From Mycolicibacterium porcinum (lineage in GTDB: Bacteria > Actinomycetota > Actinomycetes > Mycobacteriales > Mycobacteriaceae): a stretch of DNA of 64,000 nt. Positions 18,648 to 28,579 of the stretch are shown here, in pieces (positions within the stretch are counted from its first letter, which is position 1; each line of letters opens with the position of its first letter). Below the pieces are notes generated by a model, which ran no database searches, was not told the origin of the DNA, and saw only the letters and a program-made list of their open reading frames with translations. The DNA is taken from NCBI GenBank assembly GCA_002086835.1, contig MVIG01000003.1, positions 310,001 to 374,000 of the forward strand, given 5' to 3'. A program made the translations under genes and the position numbers.

Positions 18648-20906
18648 ATGACCGCCGCACAGACTCCCGGATTCCCGCTGGGTGCCTGGCTGTCCGACCT
18701 CGACGACAAGGGCCTCATCCGCCTGCTGGAACTGCGGCCCGACCTGAGCCAGCCGCCACCGGGAACCATCGCCGCGCTTGCCGCGCGCGCCACCTCACGT
18801 CAGTCGGTGAAGGCTGCCACCGATTCCCTGGACTTCCTGCGGCTGGCCGTCCTGGACGCGCTGCTGGTGCTGCACGCCGACACCCGCTCGGTCCCGGTGT
18901 CCGAGGTGAGCGAACTGCTGGGCGAACGCGTCGGCGCCGGTGACGTGACCACCGCACTGGAGGATCTGCGCGAGCGGGCCCTGGTGTGGGGCGATGCCAC
19001 CGTCCGGGTGGCGCCCGAGACGGCCGCCGGTCTGCCCTGGTTCGTCGGTCAGGCTGCCGTTGAGGTGCCCGACCGCAGCGCCGACGAGATCGCCGCTCTG
19101 CTCGAAGGGCTCCACGAGGCCCAGAGCGATCTGCTGGCCCGGCTGCTGGAGGGGTCGCCGATGGGCCGCACGCGCGACGCCGCGCCCGGCACCCCGCCCG
19201 ACCGTCCGGTGCCGCGACTGGTGGAGGCCGGGCTGCTGCGCCGGATCGACGACGAGACGGTGATCCTGCCCCGCGTGGTCGGCCAGGTGATGCGCGGCGA
19301 GGCGCCGGGCCCGGTGGAGTTGACCGCACCCGTGCTCGAGACGACGTCGACGACGCAGGCCGATGTGGACGCGGTGGCCGCCGGTGCGGCCATCGACCTG
19401 CTGCGTGAGATCGACCTGATCATCGAAACCCTGGGCAGCGCACCGGTTCCCGAGTTGCGTAACGGCGGTCTCGGCGTGCGTGACGTCAAGCGTCTGGCCA
19501 AGACGACCGGCATCGACGAACCCCGGCTGGGGCTGCTGCTCGAGCTGGCCGCGGGCGCGGGGCTGATCGCGGCCGGGATGCCCGACCCGGATCCGGGTGA
19601 CGGGACCGGACCCTACTGGGCGCCGACGGTGGCCGCCGACCGGTTCGTCGAATCCCCGACCGCCGCGCGCTGGCACCTGCTGGCCGCGACCTGGCTGGAT
19701 CTGCCGGGCCGGCCCGCCCTGATCGGCAGCCGCGGGCCGGACAACAAACCCTTTGCCGCACTGTCGGATTCGCTGTACTCGACCGCGGCACCGCTGGACC
19801 GCCGGCTGATGCTGAGCGTGCTGGCCGATCTACCCCCGGGCACCGGGGTCGACGGTGCCGAGGCCGCCCGGGCGATGATGTGGCGGCGGCCCCGCTGGGC
19901 GGCACGGCTACAGCCCGGCACCGTCAGCGGCCTGCTCGCCGAGGCTCATTCGCTGGGCATGGTGGGCCGCGGCGCGATCAGCACGCCGGCCCGCGGCCTG
20001 CTGGCCGGCGACCCCGACGAGGACGTGCTGGCGGCGATGGAGAAGGCGCTGCCCAAACCACTCGACCACTTCCTGTTGCAGGCCGACCTCACGGTGGTGG
20101 TACCCGGTCCGCTGGAGCGGGATCTGGCCGAGCACCTGGCCGAGGTGGCCACCGTCGAATCGGCCGGGGCGGCCATGGTCTACCGGATCAGCGAAGCGTC
20201 CATCCGGCGCGCGCTCGATGCCGGCCGGACCGCCAGCGAACTGCACACCCTGTTCGAGAAACACTCGAAAACCCCGGTGCCGCAAGGGTTGACGTACCTC
20301 ATCGACGATGTCGCGCGCCGCCACGGCCAGCTGCGGGTCGGCATGGCCACGTCCTTCCTGCGGTGCGAGGATCCCGCGCTGCTGGCCCAGGCCGTCGTGT
20401 CGCCGGGCGCAGATCGCCTCGAGCTGCGGCTGCTGGCCCCTACCGTGGCGGTGTCACAGGCGCCCATCGCCGACGTGCTCGCGGTGCTGCGGGAAGCCGG
20501 GTTCGCTCCGGCCGCCGAGGACTCCACCGGCACCGTCGTCGACATCAGGGCCCGCGGCTCGCGCGTCGTCGCCCCGACCCGCCGCCGCGTGTACCGGCCG
20601 CCCACCCCACCGACCGCCCAGACTCTCGGCGCGATCGTCGCCGTCCTGCGCAAGGTGGCGTCCGGGCCGTTCGCCAGCGTCCGGCTGGACCCGGCGATGG
20701 CCATCACCCAACTGCAGGACGCTGCGATCAACCAGACCTCCGTGGTGATCGGCTACGTCGACCCCGCCGGGGTGGCCACACAGCGGGTGGTCTCCCCCAT
20801 CAACGTGCGCGGTGGTCAGCTCACCGCATTCGATCCGGCCGCCGGCCGGGTGCGGGAGTTCGCCATCCACCGCGTCACATCGGTGGTGTCGGCCGACACC
20901 GACTAG
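18648..20906 (+). CDS. helicase-associated winged-helix protein (Rv0862c homologue)
   Basis: 752 residues. Large actinobacterial protein of the helicase C-terminal/XPB-associated type: repeated winged-helix-like stretches in the N-terminal half (for example SVPVSEVSELLGERV and LRNGGLGVRDVKRLAKTTG) and a C-terminal domain containing LDHFLLQADLTVVVPGPL (about 470) and YRISEASIRRALDAGRT. No Walker motif, so it is not itself an ATPase. Usually adjacent to the XPB helicase gene, as here two genes away, suggesting a joint role in DNA repair or transcription; that is inference. Start chosen at the ATG just after a TACGCT -10-like hexamer (18633-18638), giving almost no leader. Confidence 0.85.
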   Translation: MTAAQTPGFPLGAWLSDLDDKGLIRLLELRPDLSQPPPGTIAALAARATSRQSVKAATDSLDFLRLAVLDALLVLHADTRSVPVSEVSELLGERVGAGDVTTALEDLRERALVWGDATVRVAPETAAGLPWFVGQAAVEVPDRSADEIAALLEGLHEAQSDLLARLLEGSPMGRTRDAAPGTPPDRPVPRLVEAGLLRRIDDETVILPRVVGQVMRGEAPGPVELTAPVLETTSTTQADVDAVAAGAAIDLLREIDLIIETLGSAPVPELRNGGLGVRDVKRLAKTTGIDEPRLGLLLELAAGAGLIAAGMPDPDPGDGTGPYWAPTVAADRFVESPTAARWHLLAATWLDLPGRPALIGSRGPDNKPFAALSDSLYSTAAPLDRRLMLSVLADLPPGTGVDGAEAARAMMWRRPRWAARLQPGTVSGLLAEAHSLGMVGRGAISTPARGLLAGDPDEDVLAAMEKALPKPLDHFLLQADLTVVVPGPLERDLAEHLAEVATVESAGAAMVYRISEASIRRALDAGRTASELHTLFEKHSKTPVPQGLTYLIDDVARRHGQLRVGMATSFLRCEDPALLAQAVVSPGADRLELRLLAPTVAVSQAPIADVLAVLREAGFAPAAEDSTGTVVDIRARGSRVVAPTRRRVYRPPTPPTAQTLGAIVAVLRKVASGPFASVRLDPAMAITQLQDAAINQTSVVIGYVDPAGVATQRVVSPINVRGGQLTAFDPAAGRVREFAIHRVTSVVSADTD

Positions 20907-20950
20907 CCACGACACAGCGTGCTCACAGAGCGGTTCACCAATATGGCGGT

Positions 20951-22387
20951 GTGACAACGATGTTGATGGCAGCGGACCAGGTACCCCCGGCATACCGGGG
21001 AGTGTCGCTGCTGCACGGGTGGCTGCCCCCGACGTTGCAGGCGCTGGCGGCCGTAGCGTTGCTCGCGGCGATCGGCTGGCGCACGCGGCGCTGGCGCATG
21101 ATCTTTCTGCCGTGCGCGATCGCCGTAGGCGTCGGCCTGACGGTGTGGGCCCGTTGGTTCGTCCATTCGCAGGGGCTGGCAGGCGATCCCGCACCTGCGG
21201 CGCTGTGGATCTGGATCGGGCTGACCGGATTGGCCGTGGCCGTGCTGGCACTGGGCTGGCGCGGCAGCCACTGGCGCCGGCGGACCGTCGCGGTGGCGGC
21301 GGTGCCGTTGTGCCTGCTGAGCGTGGGCGTCGCGGTCAACCTGTGGGTCGGCTACTTCCCCACGGTCACGGCGCTGTGGAACGAGGTGACCGCGGGCCCG
21401 CTGCCCGGCGAGACCGATCTGGCCACGGCACTCGACCAACGGCGCCGCGGCGACATCCCGTCCCACGGAGAGCTGGTGTCGGTCACGATTCCCGCCGACG
21501 GCTCCGGCTTCAAACACCGCGACGAACTCGTGTACCTGCCGCCGGCCTGGTTCGCGTCGTCGGCACCCCGGCTTCCCGTCGTGATGATGATCGCCGGGGA
21601 GTTCAACACCCCGGCCGACTGGGCGCGCAGCGGCAACGCGATCGCCACCATCGACGGCTTCGCGGCCGACCACGGCGGCAACACCCCGGTGTTCGTCTTC
21701 GTCGACGTCGGCGGCTCCTTCAACAACGACACCGAATGCGTCAACGGACCGCGCGGGAACGTCGCCGACCACCTGACCAAGGATGTGCCGCCGTTCATGA
21801 CCAGCACCTTCGGGGTGCGCGAGACCGGCTGGGGTGTGGTCGGCTGGTCGATGGGCGGGACCTGCGCGGTGGACCTGACCGTGATGCATCCCGAGCTTTT
21901 CAGTGCCTTCGTCGACATCGCCGGTGACACCGGACCCAATGCCGGCACCAAGGACCAGACCATCGCCAGGCTCTACGGCGGGGACGCCGCGGCGTGGTCC
22001 ACGTATGACCCGGCCACGGTGATCGACAAGTCCGGCAGGTACGCAGGAGTGTCCGGCTGGTTCGTGATCTCCTCGGACGCCCAGACCAAACGCGGATCGC
22101 ACCCGGCCAATCCCGACGCCGTCGGCCTCGGCGGGCAGGACGCCGGAGGCAATCCGGGCGACCAGACCGAAGCCGCGCACACCCTGTGCGACCTGGGCCG
22201 CAGCCACGGCATCAGCTGTGCGATCACCGCACTGCCCGGCAAGCACGACTGGCCGTTCGCCGAGCAGGTGTTGACCACCACGTTGCCGTGGCTGGCGGGC
22301 GCTGTCGGAACCCCCGGGGTGGCCCAGGTACCGCTGCCGTCGGGTGGTGCACCGCCGCCCGCGCCGACGGGCACCGCGCCCCGCTGA
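20951..22387 (+). CDS. membrane-anchored serine esterase (alpha/beta hydrolase)
   Basis: 478 residues from GTG 20951 (ATG 20960 is an alternative). Four N-terminal hydrophobic segments within the first 125 residues (starting around LQALAAVALLAAIGW) anchor it. The outer part is an esterase domain of the putative esterase/antigen 85-like family: VGWSMGGTCAV places the nucleophile Ser at about 298, and the base is probably in PGKHDWPFAE near the end. The tail is Pro/Ala/Gly-rich. Likely acts at the cell envelope on an ester substrate that cannot be named. It separates two genes that are neighbours in M. tuberculosis. Confidence 0.82.
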   Translation: MTTMLMAADQVPPAYRGVSLLHGWLPPTLQALAAVALLAAIGWRTRRWRMIFLPCAIAVGVGLTVWARWFVHSQGLAGDPAPAALWIWIGLTGLAVAVLALGWRGSHWRRRTVAVAAVPLCLLSVGVAVNLWVGYFPTVTALWNEVTAGPLPGETDLATALDQRRRGDIPSHGELVSVTIPADGSGFKHRDELVYLPPAWFASSAPRLPVVMMIAGEFNTPADWARSGNAIATIDGFAADHGGNTPVFVFVDVGGSFNNDTECVNGPRGNVADHLTKDVPPFMTSTFGVRETGWGVVGWSMGGTCAVDLTVMHPELFSAFVDIAGDTGPNAGTKDQTIARLYGGDAAAWSTYDPATVIDKSGRYAGVSGWFVISSDAQTKRGSHPANPDAVGLGGQDAGGNPGDQTEAAHTLCDLGRSHGISCAITALPGKHDWPFAEQVLTTTLPWLAGAVGTPGVAQVPLPSGGAPPPAPTGTAPR

Positions 22388-22458
22388 CCCGGATTCGGAA
22401 TAATGGGCGGGATGAGTTTTTCCCGCGATGAGCGCGATGAGTGGATGGGATCTCCCGC

Positions 22459-24108
22459 ATGACCGACGGCCCACTGATCGTGCAGTCCGACAAGACGGTG
22501 CTGCTCGAGGTCGACCATGAGCAGGCCGGGGCGGCCCGCGCCGCGATCGCACCGTTCGCCGAGCTGGAACGCGCCCCCGAGCACGTGCACACCTACCGGA
22601 TCACGCCGCTGGCGCTGTGGAACGCCCGGGCGGCCGGCCACGACGCCGAGCAAGTGGTCGACGCGCTGGTCAGCTTCTCGCGCTACCCGGTGCCGCAGCC
22701 GCTGCTGGTCGACATTGTCGACACCATGGCGCGTTACGGGCGGCTGCAGCTGATCAAGCACCCGGCGCACGGGTTGACGCTGGTCAGCCTCGACCGGGCG
22801 GTGCTCGAGGAGGTGCTGCGCAACAAAAAGATCGCCCCGATGCTGGGCGCGCGCATCGACGACGACACCGTGATCGTGCACAACAGCGAGCGTGGCCGGG
22901 TCAAGCAGATGCTGCTCAAGATCGGCTGGCCGGCCGAGGACCTGGCGGGCTACGTCGACGGCGAGGCGCATCCGATCGAGCTGGCCCAGGACGGCTGGCA
23001 GCTGCGCGACTACCAGGAGATGGCCGCCGACTCGTTCTGGGCGGGCGGCTCCGGCGTGGTGGTGCTGCCCTGCGGCGCCGGTAAGACGCTGGTCGGTGCG
23101 GCCGCGATGGCCAAGGCCGGGGCGACGACGCTGATCCTGGTCACCAACACCGTGGCCGGGCGGCAATGGAAGCGCGAGCTGGTGGCCCGCACCTCGCTGA
23201 CCGAGGACGAGATCGGCGAGTACTCGGGTGAGAAGAAGGAGATCCGTCCGGTCACCATCGCGACGTATCAGGTGATCACCCGGCGCACCAAGGGCGAGTA
23301 CAAGCATCTCGAACTGTTCGACAGCCGCGACTGGGGGCTGATCATCTACGACGAGGTACACCTGCTGCCGGCACCGGTGTTCCGGATGACCGCCGACCTG
23401 CAGTCCCGGCGACGGCTCGGCCTGACGGCGACGCTGATCCGCGAGGACGGACGCGAGGGCGACGTGTTCTCGTTGATCGGGCCCAAGCGCTACGACGCGC
23501 CGTGGAAGGACATCGAGGCCCAGGGCTGGATCGCCCCCGCCGAGTGCATCGAGGTGCGGGTGACGATGACCGACAACGAGCGGATGCTCTACGCCACGGC
23601 GGAACCTGAGGAACGCTACAAGCTGTGCTCGACGGTGCACACCAAGATCGCGGTGGTCCGCTCGATCCTGGAGCGCCACCCCGGTGAACCGACGCTGGTG
23701 ATCGGCGCCTACCTGGATCAGCTGGAGGAACTGGGCGAGGAACTGAACGCCCCGGTGATCCAAGGGTCGACGAAGAACGCCGAGCGCGAGGCGCTGTTCG
23801 ACGCGTTCCGCCGCGGCGAGATCTCCACCCTGGTCGTCAGCAAGGTGGCGAACTTCTCCATCGATCTTCCGGAAGCGTCTGTTGCCGTTCAGGTTTCGGG
23901 CACCTTCGGCTCCCGCCAGGAGGAGGCGCAGCGGCTGGGACGGCTGTTGCGACCCAAGGCCAGCGGCGGCGGCGCGGTGTTCTATTCGGTGGTCTCTCGC
24001 GATTCGCTGGATGCGGAGTACGCCGCACACCGGCAGCGCTTCCTGGCCGAGCAGGGCTATGGCTACGTCATCAAGGACGCCGACGACCTGCTGGGCCCGG
24101 CGATATGA
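22459..24108 (+). CDS. ercc3: DNA repair helicase XPB
   Basis: 549 residues. Bacterial XPB superfamily 2 helicase, 3'-5' DNA unwinding driven by ATP. Motifs in order: Walker A LPCGAGKTLVG (about 200), DEVH box in IIYDEVHLLP, TATLIREDGREGD (motif III plus the RED motif), SKVANFSIDLPEA and the arginine-finger motif VI SRQEEAQRLGRLLRPK. The N-terminal 150 residues form the damage-recognition region. Start is ATG 22459 (MTDGPLIVQSDK), as in Rv0861c; an in-frame GTG at 22441 is less likely. Overlaps the downstream VOC gene (ATGA). Confidence 0.95.
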   Translation: MTDGPLIVQSDKTVLLEVDHEQAGAARAAIAPFAELERAPEHVHTYRITPLALWNARAAGHDAEQVVDALVSFSRYPVPQPLLVDIVDTMARYGRLQLIKHPAHGLTLVSLDRAVLEEVLRNKKIAPMLGARIDDDTVIVHNSERGRVKQMLLKIGWPAEDLAGYVDGEAHPIELAQDGWQLRDYQEMAADSFWAGGSGVVVLPCGAGKTLVGAAAMAKAGATTLILVTNTVAGRQWKRELVARTSLTEDEIGEYSGEKKEIRPVTIATYQVITRRTKGEYKHLELFDSRDWGLIIYDEVHLLPAPVFRMTADLQSRRRLGLTATLIREDGREGDVFSLIGPKRYDAPWKDIEAQGWIAPAECIEVRVTMTDNERMLYATAEPEERYKLCSTVHTKIAVVRSILERHPGEPTLVIGAYLDQLEELGEELNAPVIQGSTKNAEREALFDAFRRGEISTLVVSKVANFSIDLPEASVAVQVSGTFGSRQEEAQRLGRLLRPKASGGGAVFYSVVSRDSLDAEYAAHRQRFLAEQGYGYVIKDADDLLGPAI

Positions 24109-24512
24109 CGGCGTCGAGCGACGATCAAGCGGCGAGGGACGAGTCCGCGATGAGGAGCTCGACCCAGCAGGTACGGCGGGTGATGCCGGTACTCACGGTG
24201 CCCGATTTGTCTGTGGCCCAGGCCTACATCGAGACGCTGGGCCTGACCGAGGTGATGAACCACGGCTGGATCGTCACCCTGGCCGATGCCGAGCTTCGCC
24301 ATCAGCTCAGCCTGATGACGCGGGACGCCACCGCACCGGTGAATCCCTCGGTGTCGATCGAAGTCGACGACGTCGATGCCGCCTATGCGGCCGCGGTCGA
24401 GGCGGGCGTGGAGATCGTGCATCCGCTCAGCGACGAGGAGTGGGGTGTGCGGCGGTTCTTCTTCGCCGACGCGGCGGGCAACGTCGTCAACGTGCTGACC
24501 CACCGCGGCTAG
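24105..24512 (+). CDS. VOC (glyoxalase/bleomycin-resistance) family protein
   Basis: 135 residues with one betaalphabetabetabeta pair: VMPVLTVPDLSVAQAYIETLGL, then VSIEVDDVDAAYAAAVEAGVEIV and WGVRRFFFADAAGNVVNVL. Catalytic metal ligands are not obvious, so it may be a binding protein or a dioxygenase-like enzyme. Coupled to ercc3 by ATGA overlap and tail-to-tail with the P450 gene, overlapping it by 26 bp. The first 25 residues are unusually polar; a later start is possible. Confidence 0.8.
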   Translation: MTASSDDQAARDESAMRSSTQQVRRVMPVLTVPDLSVAQAYIETLGLTEVMNHGWIVTLADAELRHQLSLMTRDATAPVNPSVSIEVDDVDAAYAAAVEAGVEIVHPLSDEEWGVRRFFFADAAGNVVNVLTHRG

Positions 24513-26028
24513 CCCGCTGACGCACTGTCATCAGCAATTCGCCGTCCGGGCCACCGGTGAAGGTGAGCTCGCGACGTAGCCGTTGCCCCGGCACCAGGTC
24601 GAGCTCGAAACGTTGTGCGAGAGAAGCGATCACGAGCGTGGCTTCGAAGCTGGCGAATCCCGAGGCAATGCACATTCGGCGGCCTGCCCCGAACGGCATC
24701 TGGGCGCGACGCTGCGCTCCGCCGAGGTTGTCCTTCAGGAACCTCTCGGGATCGTAGGTGTCGGCGTTCTCCCACACCCGATGGTTGTGGTGCACGCTGT
24801 GCGTGAGAATGGCGACGCTGGTACCGGCCTTGATCGGGTAATCACCCAGCACGTCATCGGATTTCGCCACCCGAGCCACACCCATGATGGGCGGGTAGAC
24901 GCGCATCGCCTCAGCCACCACGGCCTGGGTCCACGGGAGGTTCTCGACGTCGTCGGCGGTAGGTTCCCGACCGCCGAGCACATCGTCGAGTTCACGGCCG
25001 AGCCGTTCGCGTGCGTCAGGGTTTTGCGACAGCAGGTACCAGGTCCATGCCAGCGCCGCCGCGGTGGTTTCGAAACCCGCACCCAGGAACGTCATGACCT
25101 CATCGCGGATCTCCAGATCGCTGTAGCGATAACCGGTTTCGGGGTCCTCGGCTGCGATCAGCAGGGCCAGCAGATTGTCTGTGCGGGCGATCTTGCCGCT
25201 ACGGTGGTCGGCGATCAGTTGATCGATGAACCGTTCGATGCGCCGCAATCCGCGCCGGGCCCGGGGCGCTACCAGCCATGCGCCGCGCCGCAACGCGTTG
25301 ATCGAGAAGCGCGGCGACGAGAACACCTCGGCGATCCGGCGCAGCGGCCGCGCGGCCCCGAGCAGGAACCCGTAGCCGAAAAGCGTCAGCAGCCGGGCGA
25401 AGTCGGTGCGCATCTGCTCGGCGAGCCGACCGTTGAGCTCGATGCCGAACATCGTGCGGGCGATGATGTCCAGGGTCACGTAGTTCATCTCGGCGGCGAT
25501 GTCCACCGGTTGACCGACGGCCAGGTTCACCTCCCAGCGCCGGGCGGCCGCGACACTGGCCTCGGTCATCTGCGGCGCGAAGGCATCCACCTGCCGCTTG
25601 GCGAAGATCGGCTGAACCAGGCGCCGGTTGCGTTGCCACAGTTCATCGTTGAGATCGGTGACCAGACCCCGCCCGAACGCCACCGCCAGCAGGTCGTACT
25701 CGGCGTTCTTGGCGTAGTTGTCCTGGTTGGACACCAGCACGTGACGGGCTATATCAGGATTGCGCACCACCACGAACTTGGCCAGCGGCGTGCGGGCGAC
25801 GACGATGTCGTCCTGGCCCGGCAGTGCGGTGGCGTACTCGTAAATGGTGTGTCGGTAGCCGGCCCGGATCGCCTTGAGCGCCAGCCACCACGACCTGAGG
25901 TAGCCGACCTCGGTGTGCTGCCAACGCACCGGCGTCGGCGCCCAGCGCGGTGGGTGCAGCGCCCCGGTCCCGCGAACTGGGCACCTGCCTTGCGCAGTTT
26001 CCGCGCTGGGCACAGTCAATCCGGTCAC
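24487..26028 (-). CDS. cytochrome P450
   Basis: Up to 513 residues. Heme-thiolate monooxygenase: I-helix oxygen site LGAGFETTAAA (about 305), K-helix ExxR in EAMRVYPP (about 370), PERF-type YDPERF, and the heme loop FGAGRRMCIASG with the Cys ligand (about 453). Soluble and class I-like, needing a ferredoxin and reductase not encoded nearby. The start is uncertain: GTG 26026-26028 abuts a GGGGAGG site, while TTG at 26019 or GTG at 26013 are better spaced. First gene of the accessory block between ercc3 and fadB. Substrate unknown. Confidence 0.93.
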   Translation of the reverse strand: MTGLTVPSAETAQGRCPVRGTGALHPPRWAPTPVRWQHTEVGYLRSWWLALKAIRAGYRHTIYEYATALPGQDDIVVARTPLAKFVVVRNPDIARHVLVSNQDNYAKNAEYDLLAVAFGRGLVTDLNDELWQRNRRLVQPIFAKRQVDAFAPQMTEASVAAARRWEVNLAVGQPVDIAAEMNYVTLDIIARTMFGIELNGRLAEQMRTDFARLLTLFGYGFLLGAARPLRRIAEVFSSPRFSINALRRGAWLVAPRARRGLRRIERFIDQLIADHRSGKIARTDNLLALLIAAEDPETGYRYSDLEIRDEVMTFLGAGFETTAAALAWTWYLLSQNPDARERLGRELDDVLGGREPTADDVENLPWTQAVVAEAMRVYPPIMGVARVAKSDDVLGDYPIKAGTSVAILTHSVHHNHRVWENADTYDPERFLKDNLGGAQRRAQMPFGAGRRMCIASGFASFEATLVIASLAQRFELDLVPGQRLRRELTFTGGPDGELLMTVRQRASRGGSAR

Positions 26029-26108
26029 CTCCCCGGTGAGCGCCGGGCAACCGACCCGGACTCGGGGTATACAGTACCGCCGGTATCAGGTGAAGGCCAG
26101 AGTCAATC

Positions 26109-26453
26109 TCAGGTGTGCGGTCCCATCGCCTTGACGACGGTCAGCAGCACCACCGAATCCTCGAGCGCGTGCAGGCTGTGCCGGGTCCGCGGGATCACGA
26201 TGTGATCACCGGGCGAACCTTCCCAGCTGGCCTCGGAATTGGCCAGCTTGACTCGGCCCTCGATCACCTGCAGCGTCGCTTCACCCGGGCTCTCATGCTC
26301 GTCGAGCCCGGTGCCCGCGGTCATCGCGATCAGTGTCTGGCGCAGCTGGTGCTCATGCCCGCCGTAGACGGTGTGGGCACTGCGTCCGCTGTTGGCCGTA
26401 CGGGCTGAGGCCAACTGCTGACGGGCGACCGCGGTGAGTGAGATCTTCTCCAT
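26109..26453 (-). CDS. small cupin-domain protein
   Basis: 114 residues from ATG 26451-26453 (a GTG six codons upstream is possible). Single cupin barrel with TLIAMTAGTGLDEHESPGEATLQVIEGRV and PGDHIVIPRTRHSLHALED. His/Glu residues at the usual positions could bind a metal. It lies upstream of the P450 on the same strand with an 80-bp gap. Related small cupins often accompany redox or detoxification genes; the specific role is unknown. Confidence 0.82.
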   Translation of the reverse strand: MEKISLTAVARQQLASARTANSGRSAHTVYGGHEHQLRQTLIAMTAGTGLDEHESPGEATLQVIEGRVKLANSEASWEGSPGDHIVIPRTRHSLHALEDSVVLLTVVKAMGPHT

Positions 26454-26504
26454 ATCCACTGATCGTGCCACTTCCCGTCGATGATCCGCGAGTAATTTCC
26501 CACG

Positions 26505-27209
26505 CTACGCCCGAACCTGGGCTCCGCTTCCGCCGTCGTTGGCAGTCGACAGCTGAGCCTTCACCTGCCGGGACCACTCGTCGGCCAGGATCTCCGGCTG
26601 ACCATCGAGCAAACCCGCGACAGCCTGGGCCGCCACCAGCGCCGGATCGGTCTTCTGCTCGGCCGGGATGTAGCTGACCATATCGGTGTCCATGTAGCCG
26701 ACGTGCAAACCGGCAACGTGGATGCCACGGGGGGCGAGCTCGGTGCGCAGGGCATCGGTGAGCGCCCACTCGGCGGCCTTCGCGGCCGAATACGCTCCGG
26801 ACGTCGGTGCGTGATACCAGGACAGCACCGACAGAATATTGAGAATCGCTCCGCCGCCGTTGCTTTCGATGACGGGTACGAACTCGCGGCTCACATTCAA
26901 GGTGCCGAAGTAGTGCGTCTCCATCTCCGCGCGGATGTCCCCGATCGGGCCGGTCAGCAGCGGCGCACGGGTTGAGATTCCGGCGTTGTTCACCAGCACC
27001 GTCACGTCGCCGGCCACGGCGGCAGCGCGGCGCACCGACTCCGGATCAGTGATGTCGAGCTGGATCGCGATGGCACCCGGCAGATCGACGGTCTCGGGGT
27101 TCCTGGCTGCGGCGTACACCTTTGCCCCGCGCACCAGCAGCTCCGCGGCGAGGTGTCGTCCCAGTCCGCGGTTGGCCCCGGTGACCAGGGCGGTGATGTT
27201 GTCGGTCAT
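26505..27209 (-). CDS. short-chain dehydrogenase/reductase
   Basis: 234 residues. Classical SDR: TGANRGLG nucleotide motif (about 10-17), VNNAG (about 82-86), active-site Ser in NILSVLSW and YSAAK (Tyr/Lys pair). ATG 27207-27209 is preceded by AGGAGAA. Divergent from the MFS gene across 143 bp. The LysR regulator that follows the MFS gene may control both. Substrate unknown. Confidence 0.9.
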   Translation of the reverse strand: MTDNITALVTGANRGLGRHLAAELLVRGAKVYAAARNPETVDLPGAIAIQLDITDPESVRRAAAVAGDVTVLVNNAGISTRAPLLTGPIGDIRAEMETHYFGTLNVSREFVPVIESNGGGAILNILSVLSWYHAPTSGAYSAAKAAEWALTDALRTELAPRGIHVAGLHVGYMDTDMVSYIPAEQKTDPALVAAQAVAGLLDGQPEILADEWSRQVKAQLSTANDGGSGAQVRA

Positions 27210-27352
27210 GGCATTCTCCTGATCGTTGGTCTCGGCGCACATCCCAACGCAGAGCTTTGCCCGGACAATCCCTCCCGGTGAGAGACATCGTCTTCCAGCT
27301 GAGAGCCTTTCGGTCGTGGCACTACCGCATCGCCACACCGGACGATGGGCCG

Positions 27353-28579
27353 ATGCGCACACACCGACACGTCGCCCGAACCGCGGCGGCACTGGCGTCG
27401 GCGATGGGGATCGGTCGGTTCGTCTACACCGCGATCCTGCCGCTGATGTCGGCGCAGAGCGGTCTCACCGCCCACGATGCCGCCGTCCTGGCCACGGCGA
27501 ACTATGTGGGCTACCTCGTCGGCGCGGTGGCGGGTTCGGTCTGGCCGCGGCTGGCCCGCTCTGTCCCGGCGTGCCGCGTGTGCCTGCTGGTCATGGCCGC
27601 AAGCCTGGCCGCGATGCCGTTGTCGACAAACACATTCGAATGGGCAGCGCTACGTGCAGTGGCCGGATGCACCAGCGCGCTGGTGTTCGTGATCGCCATC
27701 AACACCATGCTCGAGCACCTGCACGGGCATCCCGCGCACCTGGCCGGCTGGGGATTCGGCGGGGTCGGTGCCGGCATCGCCCTGTCAGCACTGCTGGTGC
27801 TGGCCGCCGGGGACTGGAAGGTGGCGTGGTGGGCCTCCGCGGCCGTGGCTGCCCTGCTGGGGGCCTGCGCCTGGTCGATGCCACGCATCACGCACGGCAG
27901 TGCTACCGCAACGGCCGCCGACGCCCGGCCGTCCCACGGCGCGTTCACCTTGTTGCTGACCAGCTACACGCTGGAGGGGATCGGATACATCATCGCCGGT
28001 ACCTTCCTGGTCGCGGCCGTCGCACAGGGCGCACCTCCCTGGCTGGGCGGGAGCACGTGGCTGGTTGTCGGGCTCGCTACGGTGCCCTCGGCGGCACTGT
28101 GGGCGGCGCTGAGCAGCCGGTGGTCACATCCGATATTGCTCATGGCGGCGCTGGTGCTGCAGGCTGTGGGGATCGCCGTGGCCGGCATGGTCGGCGGGGT
28201 GACCGCTGCCCTCGTGGGCGCGGTCCTGTTCGGCGGGACCTTCATCGGTGTCAGCACGCTGGCCCTGGCGGCCGGGCGGCTGCTGCGGTATCCGCGCGCC
28301 GTCGCCCTTCTCACCACCGGGTACTCGGTGGGCCAGATCCTCGGGCCGCTGGTGGTTGCTCCGCTTCTGCACCGCGGTTTCGCGCCCGCACTGCTGGTGG
28401 GCTCGGCTGTGGTGCTAGCCGCCGCGGTGGTGTCCGGGGTGATGCGGGTCGTCGTCCGGCACCCAGACATCGGCGGCGTCCAGACCGAGATCTCCTGTAC
28501 CCCGGGTGAACTCGTCGACCACGGCGAGCACAGCCGGGTTGGACTCGTCACGACGCCAGACCAACGACCACGTCCATAA
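27353..28579 (+). CDS. MFS transporter, YbfB/YjiJ type
   Basis: 408 residues with about 12 membrane segments. The N-terminus GIGRFVYTAILPLM is the signature of the YbfB/YjiJ permeases. Start ATG 27353, chosen because the preceding in-frame residues are polar and do not fit the family. The last 55 residues, after the final membrane helix, run 165 bp into the 3' part of the convergent LysR gene, an unusually long overlap. No substrate can be inferred. Confidence 0.85.
   Translation: MRTHRHVARTAAALASAMGIGRFVYTAILPLMSAQSGLTAHDAAVLATANYVGYLVGAVAGSVWPRLARSVPACRVCLLVMAASLAAMPLSTNTFEWAALRAVAGCTSALVFVIAINTMLEHLHGHPAHLAGWGFGGVGAGIALSALLVLAAGDWKVAWWASAAVAALLGACAWSMPRITHGSATATAADARPSHGAFTLLLTSYTLEGIGYIIAGTFLVAAVAQGAPPWLGGSTWLVVGLATVPSAALWAALSSRWSHPILLMAALVLQAVGIAVAGMVGGVTAALVGAVLFGGTFIGVSTLALAAGRLLRYPRAVALLTTGYSVGQILGPLVVAPLLHRGFAPALLVGSAVVLAAAVVSGVMRVVVRHPDIGGVQTEISCTPGELVDHGEHSRVGLVTTPDQRPRP

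Noticed and set aside
19880..20950. Long N-terminal extension of the membrane esterase
   Set aside because: Overlaps the certain Rv0862c homologue in another frame and encodes Arg/Pro-rich nonsense; the membrane segments start after 20951.
24583..26205. 540-codon plus-strand frame opposite the P450
   Set aside because: Shadow of a well-supported P450 with all motifs on the minus strand.
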